Assembly: GCA_023435945.1 (NCBI GenBank)
Contig: JAEZLB010000072.1
Coordinates: forward strand, 1-9,228
DNA length: 9,228 nucleotides
DNA from: Pseudomonadota bacterium
Lineage (GTDB): Bacteria > Pseudomonadota > Gammaproteobacteria > Burkholderiales > Burkholderiaceae_D
Direction: 5' to 3'
Position numbers and translations under genes: made by a program. The notes beneath the pieces are model-generated. The model saw only the letters and a program-made list of their open reading frames with translations. It made no database searches and was not told where the DNA came from. Shown piece by piece: positions 6,767 through 9,228 of this stretch (positions are counted from its first letter, which is position 1; every line of letters begins with the position of its first letter).

Positions 6767-7942
6767 GTGCATACGCACTCCATTTCAAGAAAACGATTGT
6801 TGACCGTCGCCTGGTTTCCCTTGCTGGCTTGCCTGGCCACGTTAAGCCACGCGGCGGATATATCCCGTGCAAAAGCACACGAAATCGTGAAGACAGTGAT
6901 TCAGCCTGTCATGCAGGAGCACCGGATTCCGGGTATGGCGATCGGCCTGGTTCTCCAGAACCAGGTTTACATTTTCAATTTCGGACTGGCCTCAGCCGCA
7001 GATCGTCGTCCGGTAACCGATGCTACCCTTTTCGAAATCGGCTCCCTCAGCAAGACCTTCACCGCCACGCTGGCAACTTACGCAGAAGTCACGGGCAAGC
7101 TGAAACTTTCCGATATGGTAGCCGACCACTTGCCGGAACTTACTGATACAGCTTTTGGCAATCTGCAACTCCATCATCTCGGCACGCACACCACGGGCGG
7201 ATTGCCGCTACAGGTGCCGGATCAAATCCGGAACAAGGATCAGCTACTAAGCTATCTCCAAATGTGGAAGCCACCCTATGCAACGGGCACGGTACGGACC
7301 TATGCCAATCCGGGCATAGGCATGTTGGGGGCCATTGCAGCAAAGAGCATGGGGAAGGATTTCAGCACGGCCCTGCACCAGGCCGTTCTTCAGCCGCTGG
7401 CGCTGAAGGATACTTATCTCCGCGTGCCGCCAGAAAAGATGGAGCGCTATGCGTTTGGCTATACAAAAGAACTTGTGCCGGTGAGAATGAATCCAGGCAT
7501 GCTTGCGGAGGAAGCCTACGGCATCAAGACCACTGCCCGCGATCTTATGCGTTATCTGCAGGCCCACATGGGTCTGCAATCGCTTGATGGGAAGCTGCAA
7601 GCCGCGCTTCATAACACTCGTCGCGCTTACTTCAGGGCCGGTGATATGACGCAGGCACTGATCTGGGAAGCGTATGGGCTTCCTGTTGAGGCCCAGACCC
7701 TCCGGCAGGGCAATTCCGGCACCATGATTGTTAATCCGGTACCGGTTACCACCTTGTCTGCGCATGACACTCCCGATCCGCACGCGTGGATTAACAAGAC
7801 GGGTTCCACTAACGGTTTTGGCGCCTACCTTGCTTTCATACCTTCCCAGCGCTTTGGCATCGTCGTGCTCGCCAACAGGAATTTCCCGAATGAAGAGCGG
7901 GTGGAGATTGCCTACACTATTTACAAAGCTTTATCCCGCTAA
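6767..7942 (+). CDS. ampC: Class C (AmpC-type) beta-lactamase
   Basis: Predicted 391-residue periplasmic serine beta-lactamase, close to the usual class C length, which hydrolyses beta-lactams through an acyl-enzyme. The Sec signal peptide has n-region MHTHSISRKR, a hydrophobic core of about residues 11-26 and cleavage near SHA-AD (about residue 29-30). All class C motifs are present: S93-L-S-K96 (nucleophile and general base), Y179-A-N181, and K344-T-G346 within NKTGSTNGFGAY. The GGLPLQ segment includes Q149 (equivalent to Q120), and EAYG (249-252) carries the omega-loop tyrosine. An intact, presumably active enzyme is therefore expected; its spectrum cannot be read from sequence. It starts at GTG 6767, with AAGGAAAGG 10-11 bases upstream. 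No ampR lies next to it, so expression is either constitutive or controlled from elsewhere. It is convergent with the PfpI-family gene, with only 8 bp between the stops. The symbol is given by family, not orthology. Confidence 0.95.
   Translation: MHTHSISRKRLLTVAWFPLLACLATLSHAADISRAKAHEIVKTVIQPVMQEHRIPGMAIGLVLQNQVYIFNFGLASAADRRPVTDATLFEIGSLSKTFTATLATYAEVTGKLKLSDMVADHLPELTDTAFGNLQLHHLGTHTTGGLPLQVPDQIRNKDQLLSYLQMWKPPYATGTVRTYANPGIGMLGAIAAKSMGKDFSTALHQAVLQPLALKDTYLRVPPEKMERYAFGYTKELVPVRMNPGMLAEEAYGIKTTARDLMRYLQAHMGLQSLDGKLQAALHNTRRAYFRAGDMTQALIWEAYGLPVEAQTLRQGNSGTMIVNPVPVTTLSAHDTPDPHAWINKTGSTNGFGAYLAFIPSQRFGIVVLANRNFPNEERVEIAYTIYKALSR
6946..6965. repeat. 20-bp near-perfect palindrome inside the beta-lactamase gene
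   Basis: CCTGGTTCT (6946-6954) and AGAACCAGG (6957-6965) are an exact 9-bp inverted repeat with two central bases. As RNA it would form an 8-bp stem with a UCCA tetraloop. It codes for about residues 61-66 (L-V-L-Q-N-Q) and may be coincidental. Confidence 0.5.
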
Positions 7943-7950
7943 GCGGACTC

Positions 7951-8556
7951 CTATCCTGCCAATCCTATTCCCTGCTGTTCGCCACGCTGCCCCGGCAACT
8001 GGCCGCTGCGATGCTGGTGCAATACATCAATCAGCTTGTTGTTGAAGACGGGGATATCGTCCGGCTTGCGGCTGCTGACCCAGTTGCCATCGACGACGAC
8101 TTCTTCATCCACCCAGTTGCCACCCGCATTGCGGATATCGTCTTTCAGCGTGGGCCAGCTGGTCATGGTGCGGCCATCAACCAGCCCCGATGACACCAGT
8201 ATCCAGCCACCATGACAAATCACGAAGACGGGCTTGCCCGCTTCGTCAATCTCTTGCACAAAATGCTGTGCCGCGGGAATGGCACGCAATTCGTCGCCGT
8301 TAATGACACCGCCCGGCAACAGCACTGCATCGAAGTCCTCGGCCTTCGCCTTGTCGAAGCCAAGCGTTGCATCGAAGCTATCAGCCTTGTCGTGGTGCTT
8401 GAAACCCTGCACCTTGCCTGCTTTTTTCGAGATGATAGTCGTGCTGACGCCCTGTTTTTCCAGGGCTTCCCTGGGGCCGGTCAGTTCAACCTGCTCGAAG
8501 CCGTCCACAACGAGTATGGCAACCCGCATGCCATTCAGATTTTCATTGGCAACCAT
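7951..8556 (-). CDS. DJ-1/PfpI family protein (YhbO-like, type 1 glutamine amidotransferase domain)
   Basis: Predicted 201-residue cytoplasmic protein of the DJ-1/PfpI superfamily, closest in pattern to Escherichia coli YhbO. It has a Rossmann-like start (MRVAILVVDGFEQVEL, with the conserved acidic residue E21), LLPGG (79-83) and the nucleophile elbow VICHGGW, with C114 and H115. EEVVVDGNWVSSRKPDDIP near the C-terminus is also characteristic. Relatives are linked to stress resistance and to deglycase, protease or glyoxalase activities that are still debated, so I do not choose one. The C-terminus extends about 20 residues past the usual end (RSGQLPGQRGEQQG). I chose the ATG at 8556 because AAGGAG lies six bases before it. 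A longer in-frame start at 8634 lacks a comparable site and adds a Cys-rich segment unlike the family. It is convergent with the beta-lactamase and divergent from the small basic gene. Confidence 0.92.
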   Translation of the reverse strand: MVANENLNGMRVAILVVDGFEQVELTGPREALEKQGVSTTIISKKAGKVQGFKHHDKADSFDATLGFDKAKAEDFDAVLLPGGVINGDELRAIPAAQHFVQEIDEAGKPVFVICHGGWILVSSGLVDGRTMTSWPTLKDDIRNAGGNWVDEEVVVDGNWVSSRKPDDIPVFNNKLIDVLHQHRSGQLPGQRGEQQGIGLAG

Positions 8557-8641
8557 CCTGCGCTCCTTGTCCTGACAAAAATGAATGCAGCCTGTTAATG
8601 ACTGCTCATCTGGAAAAGACCCGCTGCACCTCATGTCGTTC

Positions 8642-8651
8642 CCCTTAAGGG
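8642..8651. promoter_or_regulatory. CCCTTAAGGG palindrome between divergent genes
   Basis: A perfect 10-bp palindrome about 86 bp upstream of the PfpI-family start and about 60 bp upstream of the -10 element proposed for the small basic gene. It is in a suitable place for an operator, but no known regulator is implied by its sequence. Confidence 0.25.
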
Positions 8652-8670
8652 ACGATTAAGCGGACAACGA

Positions 8671-8706
8671 AAAGGAGGGAAGCCGCCATTTCCCCTTCCC
8701 TCCTTT
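8671..8706. repeat. Perfect 12-bp inverted repeat upstream of the small gene's promoter
   Basis: AAAGGAGGGAAG (8671-8682) and CTTCCCTCCTTT (8695-8706) match exactly as reverse complements, with a 12-base spacer. On the - strand the second arm runs into TTTT, so it could act as a weak terminator in that direction. On the + strand it ends 8 bp before an extended -10 element and covers the -35 area, as an operator would. Confidence 0.6.
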
Positions 8707-8711
8707 ACCCA

Positions 8712-8720
8712 TGGTATAAA
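8712..8720 (+). promoter_or_regulatory. Extended -10 promoter candidate for the small basic gene
   Basis: TGGTATAAA gives a TGn extension followed by TATAAA, five of six matches to the sigma-70 -10 consensus. No good -35 lies at the right spacing, which extended -10 promoters tolerate. It predicts a transcript starting near 8727 with a leader of about 130 nt before the start codon at 8856. Confidence 0.4.
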
Positions 8721-8735
8721 AGATGGGCTTCGGGA

Positions 8736-8793
8736 CTTAGGGGCAGGCAATCCTGCAGCGACAGGAAACCTTGCACCGGCGCGCGTACCTAAG
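8736..8793 (+). other. Foldable leader upstream of the small basic gene
   Basis: CTTAGG (8736-8741) pairs exactly with CCTAAG (8788-8793) and encloses a GCAGG-CAAT-CCTGC hairpin (8743-8756) plus GC-rich sequence, so the leader RNA could fold into a closed multi-stem unit. It matches no riboswitch class I recognise. The stems are short, so it may be chance. Confidence 0.3.
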
Positions 8794-8855
8794 AGATGTC
8801 AACCAGGCATCAATCGGTATGCATGTCTTTCTTTCACATTACTCAAGGAGTAACA

Positions 8856-9020
8856 ATGGCCAGAAATCCCAAGAACAAGTTTCCTGCAGATCGTAGCGGC
8901 ACCAAGTACAGCGAGTTCAGGAATACCAAGCGTATTGCACCGGGAAAAGTAAAAACGGTAGCGGTAAAACCCTCCCCGGCTGAGACGCCCCCCACGACCG
9001 AGAAAAGCGCCGAAAGCTGA
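8856..9020 (+). CDS. Small basic hypothetical protein (54 aa)
   Basis: Predicted 54-residue cytoplasmic protein that I do not recognise. It starts MARNPKNKFPADRSGTKYSE, with 12 Lys plus Arg against 5 Asp plus Glu. The C-terminal third is rich in Pro, Thr, Ala and Glu and is probably disordered. It has no Cys, no hydrophobic segment and no signal peptide. The start is ATG 8856, because AAGGAG at 8845-8850 lies five bases before it. An ATG 60 bases upstream in the same frame has no such site. A strong intrinsic terminator begins 23 bp after the stop, and an extended -10 promoter lies about 135 bp upstream, so it looks like a complete single-gene unit. The high positive charge suggests nucleic-acid or ribosome contact, but that is speculation. 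Confidence 0.75.
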   Translation: MARNPKNKFPADRSGTKYSEFRNTKRIAPGKVKTVAVKPSPAETPPTTEKSAES

Positions 9021-9043
9021 TTCTCCTTACAGATTCCCTTATC

Positions 9044-9071
9044 AAGCTGCCGCCCTGCCGGCAGCTTTTTT
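9044..9071 (+). terminator. Intrinsic terminator of the small basic gene
   Basis: AAGCTGCCG (9044-9052) pairs with CGGCAGCTT (9059-9067) around a 6-nt loop, and the stem runs into six T residues (9066-9071). This is a classic Rho-independent terminator, 23 bp after the stop at 9020. Confidence 0.85.
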
Positions 9072-9166
9072 ATTGGCGGTCTTTCTGCCGCCCTTGCCGG
9101 AATCGGTTAAGCTTTATCTTCAACAAGCAGGCTGGATACCGCGAGGCATGGACTGCAGGCAAGTTT

Positions 9167-9205
9167 CCAAGCGATGCGGTGGACCTTGCTTGGCGCTTAT
9201 TTTTT
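9167..9205 (+). terminator. Possible second terminator-like hairpin near the window end
   Basis: CCAAGC (9167-9172) pairs with GCTTGG (9188-9193) across a 15-nt loop, and six T residues follow at 9200-9205. The long loop and the gap before the T-run make it weak. No gene upstream on this strand obviously needs it. The rest of 9072-9228 shows no gene I can support. Confidence 0.25.
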
Positions 9206-9228
9206 AACCTTGCTGAGTACTTCATGCC

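Noticed and set aside
7247..7783. 178-residue open frame on the - strand
   Set aside because: It is antisense to the middle of the beta-lactamase, which holds the Y-A-N motif and adjacent conserved sequence. It has no features of its own.
8557..8634. Longer start for the PfpI-family protein at 8634
   Set aside because: The added 26 residues are unlike the family, while ATG 8556 has AAGGAG six bases upstream and homology begins soon after it.

Overview
The window looks like a piece of a betaproteobacterial chromosome. This is an inference from a DUF2970 membrane protein beside a TM2-type membrane protein, a lipoprotein with a poly-glycine tract directly after the lipobox cysteine, and a moderately GC-rich composition. 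I cannot name the genus. There is no tRNA, rRNA, CRISPR array, complete insertion sequence or phage gene.

Layout from left to right. Positions 1-486 hold no gene I can support. Two small membrane-protein genes follow on the + strand: a TM2-family protein (487-909) and a DUF2970 protein (960-1172). Next on the + strand is a complete MocR-type regulator, with a GntR helix-turn-helix fused to an aminotransferase-like PLP domain (1274-2689). It converges on a large - strand gene for a secreted parallel beta-helix lipoprotein (2883-4685). Positions 4852-5725 are a graveyard: the 3' part of a frameshifted AlkC-type DNA alkylation repair gene (- strand) abuts the 3' part of a frameshifted response-regulator receiver gene (+ strand) at about 5465. 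Both have lost their 5' ends at the junction. Then come a class I glutamine amidotransferase-like protein (5825-6535, +), a class C beta-lactamase (6767-7942, +), a convergent DJ-1/PfpI-family protein (7951-8556, -), and a 54-residue basic protein (8856-9020, +) with its own ribosome binding site and a strong intrinsic terminator.

The genes do not form one obvious pathway; this is a patchwork of single-gene units. The beta-lactamase has all its catalytic motifs and a signal peptide, but no ampR regulator lies next to it. I did not find a convincing new multi-gene system. The points most worth a second look are the head-to-head junction of two gene relics with a 9-bp direct repeat at the seam, the beta-helix lipoprotein with a perfect hairpin just inside its start, and the small basic gene, whose upstream region holds a perfect 12-bp inverted repeat, an extended -10 promoter and a foldable leader.
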